Shown piece after piece: positions 22,916 through 34,749 of a stretch of 64,000 nt of DNA. The stretch's first letter is position 1, and every line of letters begins with the position of its first letter. The DNA comes from Hypomyces perniciosus. Its lineage: Eukaryota > Ascomycota > Sordariomycetes > Hypocreales > Hypocreaceae. The notes under the pieces were generated by a model, which saw only the letters and a program-made list of their open reading frames with translations, made no database searches and was not told the DNA's origin. Position numbers and translations under genes: made by a program. The DNA is taken from positions 124,001 through 188,000 of the forward strand of contig SPDT01000003.1 in NCBI GenBank assembly GCA_008477525.1, given 5' to 3'.

Positions 22916-25255
22916 ATGCATCCTCAGATACAGGCCCAGGAGGACCAGGAGAACCTGTGGGACCTTTTCCCTTGGAAATACTTCCCTGGGTATACTCAAT
23001 CCCAGCGTTGCGCATCCATATCGTCATGGATATGGCAATTCGGTTACGATATCGAGAAGAGCGACGATGATACAAAGCGGCGATGGGTTTGCAAGGTCTG
23101 CGTAAAGAGTAGTAAGCAAAAACCTCACTCGACTGCCTCGAATGGCACACAGAACGCAGAGATCCACCTCTGGACCGACCACAGTATCTGGGATCCTTCA
23201 GGCAGGCGGAAGCCGCCAAGTAAAGCAAAAGAGAATACGTCATCAAGGAATATCGCCGAGATGATGAAGCTGAACACATATAACTCGCGAGAACAGCAGA
23301 TTGCCAACCAGATCATCGGCCGTTTTGATCGATTAGCCTTCCAGCGCTTGGTAGTCTGTTGGATCATCAACAGTAATTCCTCCTTCCGACAAAGCGAAGA
23401 TCCGTACCTCCGCGCAGTTTTCGAGTACCTCAATCCCCTCGTGAAGACGACCGAGGCACATATCACCCACGATACCGTTCGCAGACGCATCCTTAAGGTG
23501 TACGAAGAAAACATAGAGGAAATAAAGCGAGTGTTGGCGGCAGCCCCAGGGCTGATTCACATAGCGTTCGATGGCTGGAGGTCGAATAATCGCCATGCTC
23601 TATATGGAATCGTTTGCTATTTTCTTGATACCGTTGGCCAGCCACAAAAACTTGTCCTTGGACTTCCAGAGCTTGTCGATCGTCATTCTGGGGAGAATAT
23701 TGCTGCTCATGTTGTCGATATCCTTCGGAGCTATGATATAACCCAGAAGGTCGGATACTTTACACTTGATAACGCCAGCAACAACGATACAGCGATGAAG
23801 GAAATCGGAAAAGCGCTGGGCTTTAAGGGAGAAACCCGGCGATTACGCTGCTTTGGTCATATCCTTAATCTTGCTGTTAAAGCGCTGCTTTTTGGCCATG
23901 ACTCTGAGGCATTTGAGGATGATATCCTTGGAAATGAGGCGCTTAATGCGAAGGCCCATGAGATGTGGAGACGGAAAGGCCCTATTGGGAAACTCCATAA
24001 CCTTGTCGTTTGGATTCATCGTTCAGACTTACTAACTAATCTCCTTCGGTCTCTTCAGTTGGTCGCGTTCGAGAAGTCTGAGGATCCGACAATACAAGCA
24101 AAAAAGCCTCTAGATGTCATTACTGATGTGGTAACTCGTTGGCTTTCTACTCTTTACATGATCCGACGCGCTCTTCTCCTGAAGGACTTCCTTGAAGAAC
24201 TCTGGTATAGGCAGAAAAACGAGTGGGAAGGGTCAATTTTAAGGGGAAAGAAGTCGAGGAGTGAAATGCCACTTTGTCTCAGGGATGACAACAAACTCGA
24301 TGAGAAGGATTGGAATATTATCGCTCTTTTTAACGAGGTCCTCCAACATTTTGAGCATGTTTTAATTACCCTTGAAGGTGACGGTCGACAGCGGATGCGA
24401 AAGTATGGCTATACTAAAGCATATGGATGCTCTTGGGATCTTATGTTTGGCTACGAGTACCTGCTTAATAAAATGGAGGTATATAAGGCCGCTGCTCATC
24501 GATATCCCGACCCTGAGCACTTCAAGGTCAATATTAATCTCTGCTGGAAGAAACTTGATGAGTACTACTCGCGGCTTGATGAGACACCGGTCTATTATGC
24601 AGCTGTCGCGCTTCATCCAGCATATCGTTGGGGATACTTTGAGGACATATGGGCAGATCGCCCAGAATGGATCCAGACTGCAAAGTCCCTTGTGGAGGGG
24701 CTGTATAGGTCTCAATACGATCCGCAGGTCGTTTCTCGAGACCGAGAACCGGTTATGAAGAAGCAGCGAACTTATCGAAATCCCTTCAACGAGTACTGCG
24801 AGGAGTCTCGTCAGGCGCCGGCATTATTACAGTCGCCATTCACTCCTGCTTCGTCAGCTGTGGGAGATGAATATAACGATTGGTTTCGAGACGTACATAA
24901 ATCGGATCAGAGGATCCTGGATCCCATCAGCTATTGGTGCGACAGACGGGAGGAATATCCTCGCCTATCACGGATGGCCCTTGATGTTCTTTCTACTCTT
25001 CCAATGTCTGCTGACGTTGAGAGACTTTTCTCTACGGCCGGCAGAATGGTTCGAGATGACCGGGCAAATCTGGATGCTAGTACAATTGGAATGACGCAGA
25101 CGGTGAGATCGTGGCTTCGTGGGGGATATATTCGAAGTGTGGAGAAGCTTCTTGAAGAGGTTGAGTTATCGGATACCGATCCGCTTGCCGAACTGAGCTT
25201 TATAGAAGCTCGTGAAGTAACAGGTGGGCGAATTGTATGTACTATCCCTCTCTAG
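22916..25255 (+). CDS. hAT transposase with N-terminal zinc finger and C-terminal dimerisation domain
   Basis: Seen: 779 residues, no introns or stops. Residues about 37-85 form a BED-like zinc finger (WVCKVCVKSSKQ... then H...H). The RNase H-like catalytic core follows: first Asp in IAFDGWRSNNRHALYG (about residue 217), second in YFTLDNASNND (about 283), the CFGHILNLAVKALL motif (C..H, about 311), and a candidate final Glu in the EWEGSI / NEVLQHFEH region. The C-terminal hATC dimerisation block is complete: YPRLSRMALDVLSTLPMSAD, VERLFSTAGRMV, then TVRSWLRGG. Known: hAT transposases cut and paste DNA as oligomers. All expected domains are present, so it may be active. Start at 22916 is the first ATG of the frame, about 740 bp inside the element. 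Confidence 0.92.
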   Translation: MHPQIQAQEDQENLWDLFPWKYFPGYTQSQRCASISSWIWQFGYDIEKSDDDTKRRWVCKVCVKSSKQKPHSTASNGTQNAEIHLWTDHSIWDPSGRRKPPSKAKENTSSRNIAEMMKLNTYNSREQQIANQIIGRFDRLAFQRLVVCWIINSNSSFRQSEDPYLRAVFEYLNPLVKTTEAHITHDTVRRRILKVYEENIEEIKRVLAAAPGLIHIAFDGWRSNNRHALYGIVCYFLDTVGQPQKLVLGLPELVDRHSGENIAAHVVDILRSYDITQKVGYFTLDNASNNDTAMKEIGKALGFKGETRRLRCFGHILNLAVKALLFGHDSEAFEDDILGNEALNAKAHEMWRRKGPIGKLHNLVVWIHRSDLLTNLLRSLQLVAFEKSEDPTIQAKKPLDVITDVVTRWLSTLYMIRRALLLKDFLEELWYRQKNEWEGSILRGKKSRSEMPLCLRDDNKLDEKDWNIIALFNEVLQHFEHVLITLEGDGRQRMRKYGYTKAYGCSWDLMFGYEYLLNKMEVYKAAAHRYPDPEHFKVNINLCWKKLDEYYSRLDETPVYYAAVALHPAYRWGYFEDIWADRPEWIQTAKSLVEGLYRSQYDPQVVSRDREPVMKKQRTYRNPFNEYCEESRQAPALLQSPFTPASSAVGDEYNDWFRDVHKSDQRILDPISYWCDRREEYPRLSRMALDVLSTLPMSADVERLFSTAGRMVRDDRANLDASTIGMTQTVRSWLRGGYIRSVEKLLEEVELSDTDPLAELSFIEAREVTGGRIVCTIPL

Positions 25256-25444
25256 ACTTTATTTATAGCGCACTGGCTAGAGCCTGGGCTCATTAAGAAA
25301 GTGCTTGTTTTAATTATGTATAATAAGAGAGATATCCTGTATAATGAATTTTGTTGCTTGGTGATCATTGAGATGGTTACAGTGACTGTGGTGAGTACTA
25401 TATATAGTAACTAATCTATTAGCGCGATACCTTTCCTATTTAGG

Positions 25445-25597
25445 TAACCCCATCCACGCATCCATTTCCATTTCCATCCATTCCATGCGACTGCTCTGGG
25501 CGTCCATTCCACCCATTCCACTGCACGTTGACTGAAATGGACGTCCATCCACTCAGCTAAGGCTGCGTGGATGGAAATGGAATGGATCGCCAGCCTG
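25445..25597. repeat. hAT right terminal and subterminal repeats
   Basis: Contains repeated CCATTTCCATCCATTCC-type units and ends in the inverted copy of the left terminus (25578-25597). Confidence 0.8.
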
Positions 25598-25860
25598 CAC
25601 ACCGGCGCCGTAACAGCAGTCAGGAGGAAGCCAACTGGAAAGACGAAGTAAGCTGGAAACTTGTACGCTTCACTGTCCCTCAACCTGGTATAGAAGGTGG
25701 GCATAGTGGACCGCACAATGCTGCGACTAATGGATATCAGGATCTGATATGCTATCAAGCCCAAACACGCGTACCCTGCGTCTCGAGGGGACAGCATATT
25801 CGCGACCACGGAAGTAGCAGTTTCAGTGTAGTAATGTGCGCTTCGAAGGTAGCATGAAGA
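25598..25860 (-). pseudogene. 5' fragment of an unidentified membrane-protein gene, cut by the hAT end
   Basis: Seen on the minus strand: an open frame from about 25860 reads TETATSVVANML, a hydrophobic segment (ACLGLIAYQILISISRSIV), an Arg-rich turn, and a second one (FVFPVGFLLTAVTAPVCR), then enters hAT sequence at 25597. The residues after that point are transposon-derived. I do not recognise the family. It does not look like the Zn2Cys6 part of the transcription factor on the other side of the transposon. Confidence 0.5.
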
Positions 25861-27013
25861 AAGCAGGGTTACCTCCCTGGAATCCAGGCAATTGTGCGTG
25901 GTGCAGATATATAATCTGCGAATTTCATCTACGGGACTAAAACCCTACAGGGTTTGGACTGAGCAAGACAGTGATGCAAAGCTACAAACCCAAATAAATC
26001 TACCAAGGCTAATGATAGAAAGAGGAAGGTGAACAAGAGTCCGACTATATTCAAAGCTCTCTCTTCGTTTATTAGTTGATTTGTTTCTCCGTTCAGATTA
26101 GCGCAGATAATCCTAATAGGGGTTTAAAATGTAACGTTAAATCCCTTTGCCTTGCCAGGTTCGGTTCTTGTTTTTTCCGGGCGTGTCTAGGAAAACTATT
26201 CTTAAAGTCACCTGCCTAGTACGTCGGACCACCCATGAACTTCTGTTGGAATTAACTACAATCCATGAGCATATTTATTTAATGGGGGTGACCTGACCCA
26301 TAGATTAGCAGGGGATCACAACCAATAAAAATCAGTAAAATAGTTCTAACAGGGATAAAAGGTACTTTTATATACCTAGCAATTCGCAGTAAATAGCATT
26401 TTACTTAGGTATATAAATGTCGCTCTGATTGCAATTGCAACTTATCCTATGCAGTATACCAGCAGCAAACTTATTAGGCAATAAGTAGGCCAACTTTAAT
26501 ATAATATCTTCTAATACATTAATCTAGGCAATAATAATAGAGTTAATTAACTGTTTCCCTATTTGCCGCTCTTTATATACTGCTGCTTCACGAGGATTCT
26601 TAACCAGTTAACCGCTAACTGTTAAGTAGGTACGTATATAAAAGTTTTAGTGGGACACTGCCTGGAAAAGTAGCGCTCGGGAATAATTATGCTCATACAC
26701 TGTAATTCCGATAACTCGGAGATAGAGAGTGCTTCGCGCTCTCGATTTCTGGCAATTCCCTGCTTTTAGACTTTAAGACCCCTGTATATCCTTAATTAGA
26801 ATTATAAGCATACTAACAGCCCGCGAGTGTAACGGTCAACGCACATGTATTGAGAACCAATTAGGCGACTACTACGAGTATACTAACGCTAAAGAAGAAG
26901 GAAATGAATAGCAATAGCAGTTGAAAACCTCGCCCTATTGGTCTGATGCTGTTTGATTGTCAACAGCCACATTACTGAACGAAGGAGCAAGTGTAAGCCG
27001 AAGCTCCTACAGG
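25861..27013. other. Intergenic, no confident gene
   Basis: Mixed composition. Holds a possible small inverted-repeat element at 26364-26645 and otherwise nothing I can name. Confidence 0.45.
26364..26645. repeat. Possible MITE-like inverted-repeat element
   Basis: ACTTTTATATAC at 26364-26375 is exactly inverted at 26634-26645, 282 bp end to end. A related TTAGGTATATAAA lies at about 26404-26416. No convincing target duplication and no second copy in the window. Confidence 0.3.
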
Positions 27014-27018
27014 CTCAT

Positions 27019-27194
27019 TGTGATATAGGAAATACAAGGATAAAGTGCGCACAGCGTTATTGGTTAGATGCTTCATTATGTAATCACAGGGCTCATGCAA
27101 TGCGTATATAGTAGGGCCCTCAGGGCACATACATTTTTCACAATTCAAGCCATAATCTTATACTTCAATGCAAGGTGCTCGTAGCTGTATGACA
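27019..27194 (-). repeat. Solo LTR, 176 bp, with 5-bp target duplication
   Basis: Begins TGTGATATAGGA, ends CTGTATGACA (TG...CA), and is flanked by CTCAT at 27014-27018 and 27195-27199. The 42076-42595 LTR, minus its inserted TRIM, is the same length and sequence family. The first ~90 bp also resemble 36671 onward. No internal region is present, so it is a recombination product of a full element. Little RIP is visible. The minus orientation is inferred from the related Gypsy-B LTR. Confidence 0.82.
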
Positions 27195-27270
27195 CTCATC
27201 CCTTTACAGCGACATTGGGCTGTATTTATTTATTTTAAAAGTAAAAGCCTAACTAAAATATATAAATTAC

Positions 27271-27930
27271 TTGACGCGACGCGTTGGATTTCTGATGTCT
27301 TCATATGCCGTGGATGTATTCCTGACCCGATGGGTGCCGGGGTTGGTGTACTGCGAGAGTAACGGCAGTGCCTTTCGCATCGCGTATGCCACTACTGCTA
27401 ATTCTCTCGAGCAAGGGCTTAGCTCTGTCCTTTTACTAATTATAAAGAAGAATATCTGGAACTTAGGAGTTCTGCTCGAGGACCCTGGAATTTGGACAGC
27501 TCCTCCAACTCCTACCACTCCGTTCTGGGCGGAACTGCTGACAGCAACGCATACAGCGTGGCCTTCAACGGCTTGCTGAGGTGTTGATTCCTTGTTATTG
27601 ATTCTGGCGGGGATTTTTCTCTGCCAAGGAGCCGAAGTGAACGGCTGGATGGCCTCCGGTTCTTCCAGCGCTGTAGAGTTGAATGCGATTGCTAACTGTC
27701 GGAATTTTGACTGGCAGCCGATCCTCCATACTCGCAATATCTTGGATGCTGCTTTGCGCAATGAATTAATGTCAGATAGGGCGTGGAGCTTAATCCAAAG
27801 CCTCCGCGCCCTCTTTCATAGGCATTCTTGAATGCTGCTGATGTGGGCCTCCACTTCCGCGATACTAATCGCTATGGTCTGGAAGTCTCCAGTGATGGCT
27901 TGGGCGCCCATCTCCTGCACTCAGTGTAGT
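27271..27930 (-). mobile_element. Non-LTR retrotransposon (LINE, Tad1-like) RNase H relic
   Basis: Seen on the minus strand: 27930-27860 reads AQAITGDFQTIAISIAEVEA, matching a conserved stretch after the reverse transcriptase of fungal LINEs. After a frameshift, 27761-27271 reads IQPFTSAPWQRKIPARIN, then VVGVGGAVQIPGSSS, KRTELSPCSRELAVVAYAMR and a RNPTRR-like end, the RNase H domain. Known: Tad1-type LINEs end with such an RNase H. The frame is broken and the 5' part is missing, so it is dead. Normal GC suggests decay by truncation rather than strong RIP. Confidence 0.7.
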
Positions 27931-28423
27931 ATTGTTGCCCTTTTGTTGAGGCATGCATGCCTCCAGATGTTGGACGCATAATTCGCGACGGGACCCACCA
28001 TCGTCGTAAACAGTTGACGTACTGTTGTTGAAAATGTCCGTTGGTATATTGAACATATGGGATAAAGCCGGAAGCAAAGTTTCGATGAGGAAGCCCAGAC
28101 GTAGGAAAAGTTGTTATTGGAGCTGGATCATCTTCTTGAGAGAACAAGACCAGGACAATATATGTCTTCGCCACTGGCGTTCAACAACAACTCGGATGGC
28201 CTGATTACGATGTTCCCTAGATTCGGCTTCGAAGAGTCTGCAAATGTTTCACGTTCTATGGACAATAGTATAAAGATCAATATCTGGCCGTTCTGCATTG
28301 ATGTTCAACACCCAAAAAAAAAACAAAAAAAAACACTGCCTTCCCTCCAAGTAGACGTCAAAAGCCTTGCCTGTTGTGATACCTGTTGAGGGGGCTCCTT
28401 GTGTGGCTTGTTAATGGAAGTGG
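27931..28423. other. No confident gene; A-rich stretch
   Basis: May contain further LINE-derived sequence in its left part. A run of A interrupted once by C lies at about 28314-28334. This stretch is 3' of the HET gene and may include its 3' UTR. Confidence 0.35.
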
Positions 28424-29663
28424 CTATTCCAGAACCACCAACTTCCACTGTCTTTCTAGTTGAAGCCAGTGTGTCTCCCTGATCGAGGCTATCCCAATCC
28501 GGCCCCAAACTCCCGGCTCCTCGACCTTCTCTTGAATCAACATGATATACAGTTCACCCTTCGGCTCTCCGACAAAAGATTCATACCGTCTCCCGATGAC
28601 AATGTAATCTATCAGACGTCTTTCAGACCTCCGGATTGTCTTTTTCCTCCGCAACATCTCCTGCTCGACACATACAGATTCCCCAGGCAGCGAGGAACCC
28701 AATTGCCGTTTCTTTTGACGAACTAAGACGTTCAAAGCACCATCCTGAGTCCAAGAAATCATCTTGGCATGACTAGTCCAAAACACAAGTCGCCCGGTAT
28801 CGTATACGGGCAGTGGATTTGCTGGTCGTGGAGGAGTTGATGTATGCACACCTAACTTGGCGAGCTGTGACGAGAGAAGGCCGACTGGTTCTAAAACAGA
28901 AGGGCAGACAGGCCCTTGTACTTCGCAATTGCTCATCCACTGCTGGCTTAGGCCTATATCCCCGGCTTCACGAGGTGAGGAGCCATCATATGAGTCTTCA
29001 TATTCACCATCGTCCACATCGTCTTCAGTTTCATCATTTGAATCATCACTGTCCACTTCGTCTTCGCTCTCGCCGTCACTAACTCTGAACCGATTCTGGT
29101 AGGCTGTTTTCTCCTCCGGACTACATCCTCCAATCAACTGCACACTGTCATCACTCATCAAAGAGTAGAAGGATAGATGGGACTCAAACCTTCCGGTAAG
29201 TGTCCCAGCGTGTACAACCTTGTTCCATCTCGTGGCGGAGACACTGCCACACCACCCAAGCCACGACCAGCTTGGCAGGGGAATCTGATGGATTGCCCCA
29301 TCCTCGAGCACAATTTGGCGTACCTCTCTCCTCCTGGAATGGCCACCACGCCAAGCCAGTGACTGATCGAATCGCGGAGTCACCAAACCCCAATGTAACT
29401 TACGCCCAGTGTAGCCTTCGTATCTATTCACCAACCCCTGGAATGCCGGAAAAACATGAGATGGGTAGGTCAGCGACCTGAGGCTGTACTGGCCGATGTA
29501 CGTCGTCAAAGAGTGGTGGGAAAACTTGTCATATGCCTGGTCGCTTTCTTCGGTACAACCTAGCATTTGTAGCTCTGGCTCGTAAGTGATTGGGAGCCCA
29601 TTGCTCGATTTGAGGTGAACCCCCTCATCAAAGACGCTGATCTCGCAAGTCCAGTAGACCTGC

Positions 29664-29882
29664 TGTCAACCTCAGTAACGGATAACTCCACATCACGGCA
29701 CATTCCTTTATTCCTAACTAGCCTGTAAGAACCCGGATAGTCTGTAAAAACCCGGATGGTTAGCAAATTCATGTATTTAAGCAGCAGCTTTTCCCACCTA
29801 ACTTGGGATCAGCAAGAGTGTCGAATTCTATCATTATATGCATCTGCAAATGAGCCCTTATACTGTTGATCTGTGATTAATA
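29664..29882 (+). repeat. Copia 5' LTR
   Basis: 219 bp, TGTCAACC...TTAATA. Differs from the 3' LTR at only two places, both G-to-A in this copy (GTAAAAACCC versus GTAAGAACCC; TTATAT versus TTGTAT). The 3' terminus is TA instead of the usual CA in both copies. Confidence 0.93.
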
Positions 29883-29895
29883 GTTATGAGCCCGG
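29883..29895 (+). promoter_or_regulatory. Copia primer-binding site (half-tRNA type)
   Basis: GTTATGAGCCCGG directly follows the 5' LTR. Its complement, CCGGGCTCATAAC, is an anticodon arm with CAT anticodon (Met tRNA). Known: several Copia elements prime from a tRNA fragment cut in the anticodon loop rather than from the 3' CCA end. Confidence 0.7.
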
Positions 29896-32800
29896 TCTGC
29901 ATCGGGTTTTCCATATAGCTTCCACTTCGCAACAACAACACTATCAACATAACGTCGACCTCTTCCCGGGTTATCCTGAAAAGACCAAGCAATTAGGATC
30001 TTTAGATCAACTCTATCAAACAGCTAGCCACTAGCTATAACGTTTGGAAATACATTAATCCGGATACTAGTAATAAGCCTGTAGTCATTGAGCCTGAGGC
30101 TCCCACTCCCCAGACAATCTGGCCGGAAGCAATAAGCATTATTGATCTTAATGCTAAAGAATTATCTAAGCTCAAGCTCCTTAAGGAAAAATACGATTTC
30201 CAATACAAGCAGTATAGTAATCGCTTTAAGGCCTTAGGAAAGCTTATAATTTAGATTCAGGAGACAGTCGGTCCCTGGAACTATGTAATCTCGAAGAAAG
30301 CAACAGTCCCTGAACAACTTCAAGCTCTCAAAGACCGACTTAAGCTAAACAACTGGGCCACACAGGATAAAGCAAAGCAAGCTTACCTGGAAGCCCTCAA
30401 AGGCATCAAACGAACGAAAATTCAAGATTGGCTAAGCCGTTAGCAGATAGCACTTGAAGAAGCCATCAAGGCCGACCTGCCGGAGACTAAGAACCTCCAA
30501 CCAACTCGAGATCTCTTAAACGTTATCTAAAAGATCAACCCAATTTTCGCAAGCAACTGGATCAGCAAAATCAAAAAGAAAGGACTAACAAGATCCGATA
30601 ATAAATGGCAGGACAAATACAACGCTATTTTCATCAGCTAAGTCTTCGATCAACAATACAGGTTAAAAATAAATGCACCCAAAAGAGCATTTCCTGCATT
30701 CCAGGGAAAAGAACCTACTCCTTTATCGAAAAACAGGTCAAACACGAATTCCCGATATCTCTATGGCCAGAATTATCGATATTCCGCCTATTACTATCTC
30801 ATTAAGTCAATCCAACCGTCAGGCTAGGCTCCAAACGCCTAAACACAACAAGAAATTAATAAAAAGCTCGAAAATAGTAAACTTAAAGAATACATTAACA
30901 GGGCCAGAGCATAGGTCAAAAAGTTAAAGTCTTCAGCCAAAGAAAACTCAAAACAATAGGAAAAACAGGAAAAATAAAAGGAACCAGTCATTTTGGGCGC
31001 TTCTTTCGCATCGAAACCACCATTAACCTCATCGGAAACAACAGAAGCATCATTCGCGATGGCTACTTATCCGTTAAAAGACTCATTTATCCTAAATTCC
31101 GGGTCAAGTTTTCACATCTGCAACAACAGGGCCAGATTCATCGAAAATACCTTCCAATCAGCATCAGAACTGTCATACGGAAAAAACACGCATCCCGAGA
31201 TTCAAGGATACGGCGATGTCATCGTCAAAATCGGCCCCAAAGCCGGTTTTAAGCTAATAAATGTCGCATACATTCCCGACTTCCACACAAATATGGCCTC
31301 GCTAGACCTATTTCTAAAAAGAGGATATAACTGGAATCCATCTACTGGCGAAGTCTTAATTGACGGAAAAACAATCTTCCACACGCATCGATAGTATCGA
31401 ATTCCCATCATCGAATTCAACAAGCTTTTAGAAGCTTCCGAAGCTACGGAAAACAACGAAAATCACAAGATCAACGCATCGAATTTCACGTCATCCACAA
31501 AGCCGAGACCTATTGCCGTTAGCGACGCCACAACTTGGCACAAACAGCTAGGTCACCTAGGACCAGATGCTCTCGAACAGCTGGTTTACCAGACAACTAG
31601 GTCAAAAATCAAGGGACCAGTAAAACTGGATTGCAAAAGCTGTTCCGTCAGCAAAGCCACTCAAATCGTCTTACGCAGGAGTCCTCAAACGCAAGCCCAA
31701 CGCCCGTTTTGGCGAATCTACATCAACATCTTCATCATGCCAATAGGATACAACAGAAAAGGATACACACTGTTAATCAAAGACAAGTATACAGGGATAC
31801 TTTTCAGCTATCTAATAAATTCCCCAGATACAGATAGCGTCCTCGGGTTATTAAAGAACTTCGAGATATACGTTAGCCGGCAATTCGATTAAAAAATCTG
31901 CCGAATCCATCGAGATAACGATATTGCGATAAAGAAACAATACGATAACTAGGTAACGGAACGAGGAATTGAGGACGAACCCACAGCCCCATACATATCA
32001 GCCCAGAATGGCCCAATTAAACGATCTGGGGGGGTAATTGAGACCCAGTCCTAAACGATGAGAGTTAATGCCAATCTACCTAAAGATCTGTGGCTAAAAG
32101 CGTGGGAAACTGCAGTCTATTTGCATAACAGATCGCCCTAACAGGCCATGAACTGGGCAACGCCTTTTCAACATCTTCATCAATAGCTTCAGAACAACAA
32201 TAAGGACTCGGGCTATCTTAAACAGCAGCCCGATATCACACATCTTAAGGCATTTGGTTGCAGGGCCTATCCACTGACAGTGGAAGCACTACAGGGCATA
32301 CAATAAAGGAATCTAAAGACTAGACCTCATACAAAAGTCGGCTACTTAGTCGGATACAGTTCCACAAACATTTTCAAGATCTGGATCCCTAAAAGAAATG
32401 AGGTTCGAAGAGTCAGAGACGTAACCTTCAATGAGGAAATTTTCTATGATCCTGTTGATCATCAAAAAGAGCCACTACAAGCCGCAAAACCATCTCGTCT
32501 TCTTCTTCCAGATCACATTAATACAGACTCCGAGTCTAACGAAGAAGAGGATATCCGATCAATAATTTAGGTAAGTGGAAGATCAGGCGACGAACCGTCT
32601 GACGAACCGACTAAAGAACCCACACAAAACGATTCCAACAACGATTCCACGGATCAACTGGATAATCCGACCGAACCTGAAGCTGCTGAAGATACCGAAA
32701 AGCAGCAACGAGGATCGTATCCAACGCCTGAACCCGACGAACGCATCGCACACGAAGAAAGCATCGAATTCGCGAATCCAGCGCATCAAGGAATTAAAGA

Positions 32801-34749
32801 GCAAGGCGCCCTAGCCGGGAACTTTCAAAATCTAACAATTGAGGAAGAAGCTCATAAAGAAACGCTGCCTTAGCCGCCTCGACGATCGACCCGAATTCGA
32901 AAACCAACGCAACAAGCTATAAATTCCACTTTTAGCGTAGAATACCCACAAGATAGCTTTGCCCATTACAAAGCTAGCTTTTTTATCGGCCGCGAACAAC
33001 GACTTTATCGACGAAGTCTTCCCCCTAAACTAAGGAATTACCGCGAATTAATTAGTTATAAATATAAAAGCTAGTTCTACGAAGCCATAAAGATCGAATA
33101 GAACCAGCTCCAAGCTCATGGCACTGCTAAGCTGATATAGAAAGATCAGGTTAAAGGCTAAGTCCTTCCCTTAACTTAGGTCTATAAATATAAATTTAAC
33201 AAGCACAGCTTCCTGACAAAATTCAAGGCCAGAGTCTATATTTAAGGAGATCTTCAATAAGTCAGATTAGAAGAAACATTCACTGCTACACTAGCTGGAA
33301 AATCTTTCCAAATACTAATAGCTATTACTGCTAAATTCGATCTTAATATATAATAGCTAGACGCCGTTAACGCGTTTACAAATAGCTTCCTTGACGAGGA
33401 TGTATTTGTATAGTTTCTAGATGGCTTTAAACGTAAAGGATAAATACTAAAGCTGCTTAGAGCTCTTTATGGGTTACAGAGATCACCACTCCTATAGCAA
33501 AAGGATCTCACAGCCGCGTTTAAACAGCTAGGATTATAACAATCTATAAAAGAACCCTATCTCTTTAATAATAACTAGCTAACTGTTTTCTTTTTCGTTA
33601 ACAATATCGTTCTTCTATATAGACCTAAGCACGCCGTTAATGCCGAAATCTTTATTAAGCAACTAAAGTCGCAATACGAGATGAATAACTTAAAGGAGCT
33701 TAAATAGTTCCTAAGAATTTGGATCCTGTATGACAGAGCAGCCCGGAAGCTATAGCTCTGTCAAGATAAGTATATCGAGAAAATCGCCAACCGATTCCAG
33801 ATCAATAAGAAAGAACACTTTAAAGGCAGCCTATTCCCTTTTAATGAATTGAAATAACGGGAAGACCAAGCTCTTAAGAATACAGTTCTTCTATACCAAC
33901 AGAAGATAGGATCTATTAACTACACAACAGTCATTATAAGACCAGATGTGGCCAAGCCAACAGCTAAGCTAGCCGAATTCCTACTCAACCCATCAGACCA
34001 ACACATTAGTCTCGCTATCAGGCTGTTAGAATACCTTTAGTTAACACGATATCTAGCTATTGAATTTAATGGCTGCATTGATACAGCACAACTGAGCGAG
34101 GGACCAAGCCCTAGTATAAGGGATCTTCGAATTGCTTCCGACGCCACTTTCGCAGACGATCCCCAGACCAGGAAGTCATTACAAGGATATATTATAATCC
34201 TGTTCGGCGCACCGATTAGCTGGAAAGCTAGCAAATAACCAACGGTCACAACTTCCTTAGCCGAAGCCGAGCTTCTTGCCTTCAACCACACGGCAAAGGA
34301 AGCCATCGCAACTCAACGACTGATAGACCAGATGACGCTTCAACTGGATAACCAATTGGTTATTGAATGTGATAATTATCAGACAATCAGGCTGCTCAAG
34401 CCAGACAAGCCCCGGCTGAAGACACAGCTCAAGCATATCGACGTGCATAGCTGCTAGGCTCGTCAAGCTTATCAACAAGGATTATACGAAGTGGCATACA
34501 CTCCGACCGATTAAATGATTGCTGATGGATTGACCAAGGTCCTTCCAGATCAGAAATTCAAACGCTTTATCGAACAATTGGGTCTTGTTGATATACGCAG
34601 CGTTCTTGAGACCCAGGAAGACTCGGATACAGACTAATCCAGTTCTTCAAAACAGTTATCATTCTATCATTCCTTCTAACAAGCAATTCAACAACCGTCA
34701 CTTCGCTGTTCTTGTTAACAGTTTGAACATTGTTCAACCTGGGGGGGTA

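Larger units (their letters stand above)
22180..25597 (+). mobile_element. hAT-family DNA transposon, apparently intact
   Basis: Seen: about 3.4 kb with inverted ends. The left starts CAGGGTGGCGATCCATTCCA at 22180; the right, read on the minus strand from 25597, starts CAGGCTGGCGATCCATTCCA (19 of 20 match). Both subterminal regions (to about 22320 and from about 25445) carry many copies of CCATTTCCATCCATTCC-like units in both orientations, as expected for transposase-binding repeats of hAT elements. A single long transposase gene lies between. No RIP-type decay is visible. Odd: hAT elements make 8-bp target duplications, but the flanks differ (ATGAAGGC left, CACACCGG right), and the two flanking gene fragments belong to different genes. 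This suggests recombination between two copies. Confidence 0.88.

Noticed and set aside
25411..25809. 132-codon minus-strand open frame as one gene
   Set aside because: Chimeric: the first part is host membrane-protein sequence, the last part is hAT terminal repeat translated by chance.
27271..27831. Two plus-strand open frames of about 100 and 80 codons
   Set aside because: The minus strand encodes the recognisable LINE RNase H; the plus frames are shadows.
28813..29102. Plus-strand open frames rich in His/Ser
   Set aside because: They are the antisense of the acidic stretch of the HET gene.
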